Shown one piece after another: positions 5,927 to 6,396 of a stretch of 6,396 nt of DNA (its first letter is position 1; the number at the start of each line of letters is the position of its first letter). This DNA is from Epsilonproteobacteria bacterium 4484_65 (GTDB lineage Bacteria > Campylobacterota > Campylobacteria > Campylobacterales > Sulfurovaceae): contig NATJ01000066.1 of the NCBI GenBank assembly GCA_002085305.1, positions 1 through 6,396 on the forward strand. The letters are read 5' to 3'. A program made the translations under genes and the position numbers. Under the pieces are notes generated by a model. That model had not been told where the DNA came from. It was given only the letters and a program-made list of their open reading frames with translations, and ran no database searches.

Positions 5927-6396
5927 GTGGAAAAATTAATTATAGCAACAAGAGCAAGTAACTTAGCTCTTTGGCAAGCGTATCATATCAAAGCAAGAAT
6001 CGAAACTTCATTCCCGGAAGTTACAGTTGAACTCAATGAAATTACTTCTAAAGGTGATAAGATACTTGACAAACCACTGGCACTCATAGGTGGTAAAGGA
6101 CATTTTACAAAAGAGCTTGAAGATGAGATGATCGAAGGTAATGCACATCTCGCAGTGCATTCGCTTAAAGATGTACCTACTTATATCCCAGAGGGTTTAG
6201 AGCTTTGTGCTATTACTACACGGCAAGATTTACTTAAAGATATCCCTTTTGTAGAGAAGTTGGACTTTTTCATACCGCCTATGGGTCAAGCTGCATTGGG
6301 TATAGAGATCGTAAGTTCCAATGACAGAATACGTGAAATTGCCATGACTCTCAATGATGAGAACTCTTTTATGTGTACTAAATTAGAACGTGATTT
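5927..6396 (+). CDS. hemC: Hydroxymethylbilane synthase (porphobilinogen deaminase), right-edge partial, with internal loss of domain 2
   Basis: HemC joins four porphobilinogen units into hydroxymethylbilane on a covalent dipyrromethane cofactor, in the cytoplasm. The 156 visible codons begin with typical domain 1: IATRASNLALWQA (6-18), GDKILDKPLALIGGKGHF (43-60) and LAVHSLKDVP (75-84), with Asp82 equivalent to catalytic Asp84 of E. coli. Family members continue after TTRQD (97-101) with about 75 residues of domain 2 carrying VGTTSLRR, RPDL, LRGNV and YDAIILA.AG. Here the sequence jumps in frame to LLKDIPFVEKLDFF, then IPPMGQAALGIE (116-127) and LNDENS...LERD, the entry to domain 3. The cofactor-attachment Cys lies beyond the right edge. 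GTG 5927 gives the usual N-terminus MEKLIIATR; GTG 5918 is an in-frame alternative. Neither has a clear ribosome binding site. GGKGHF replaces the usual GGKGLF. As written, the product should not be able to bind the cofactor. Identity is certain; integrity is doubtful. Confidence 0.9.
   Translation, partial: MEKLIIATRASNLALWQAYHIKARIETSFPEVTVELNEITSKGDKILDKPLALIGGKGHFTKELEDEMIEGNAHLAVHSLKDVPTYIPEGLELCAITTRQDLLKDIPFVEKLDFFIPPMGQAALGIEIVSSNDRIREIAMTLNDENSFMCTKLERD
6224..6232 (+). other. Apparent in-frame deletion junction in hemC
   Basis: At codons Gln100-Asp101-Leu102 (CAA GAT TTA) the end of the domain 1 first segment is joined to the segment normally found after domain 2. In relatives the left flank would continue with an Asp-Ala-Phe segment, and the right flank would be preceded by an AG.(K/N)RL motif. 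A residue pair such as Leu-Asp before LLKD would let the two ends share GAT at 6227-6229, consistent with a microhomology-type join, but the lost sequence cannot be seen. Confidence 0.7.

Noticed and set aside
1..6396. CRISPR array, defence system, prophage or toxin-antitoxin pair
   Set aside because: No regularly spaced direct repeats, integrase, transposase, nuclease or small toxin-like gene was found. Apart from the hemC gap and the repeat element, the region is ordinary core chromosome.

Overview
This window looks like a chromosomal segment of a Campylobacterota (epsilonproteobacterial) genome, probably from the Sulfurovum/Sulfurimonas side of the group. The evidence is the AT-rich, strongly one-directional gene layout, the protein sequence style, and the gene order polyprenyl synthase - hemA - proS - fxsA-like - (dsb-like) - hemC. 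From memory, Campylobacter jejuni has essentially the same order but without the dsb-like gene. I could not run a search, so the genus is inference. All genes read on the + strand.

Layout: (1) 2-517 is the C-terminal part of an EAL-domain protein (cyclic-di-GMP phosphodiesterase family), cut by the left edge. (2) 518-696 is a 179-base intergenic region with a hairpin at the EAL stop codon, a good sigma70-type promoter (TATAAT at 545-550) and a leader containing an 8-bp stem. (3) 697-5810 is a tightly packed operon: long-chain polyprenyl diphosphate synthase, glutamyl-tRNA reductase (hemA), prolyl-tRNA synthetase (proS), an FxsA-family membrane protein and a periplasmic DsbC/DsbA-like thioredoxin-fold protein. 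Successive genes overlap by 1, 4, 0 and 56 bases. (4) 5811-5926 holds an 85-base nested palindrome with the look of two inverted REP sequences (REPIN-like). (5) 5927 to the right edge is hemC (hydroxymethylbilane synthase), cut by the edge.

Functionally the cluster joins tetrapyrrole synthesis (hemA makes glutamate semialdehyde from Glu-tRNA; hemC polymerises porphobilinogen), quinone side-chain synthesis (polyprenyl synthase), proline tRNA charging and envelope functions. Heme and quinone both serve respiration, so co-expression is plausible.

The most striking observation is in hemC. The reading frame stays open and both flanks are well conserved, but about 75 residues (about 225 bases) are missing at about 6224-6232, between the end of the first half of domain 1 and the 'IPPMGQAALGIE' segment. 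The missing piece is almost exactly domain 2, including the SLRR and LRGNV arginine motifs that hold the dipyrromethane cofactor. This is a real in-frame deletion, an assembly or sequence-editing artefact, or a domain-2-less HemC variant; the sequence alone cannot decide. I see no CRISPR array, tRNA, rRNA, integrase, transposase or defence system.
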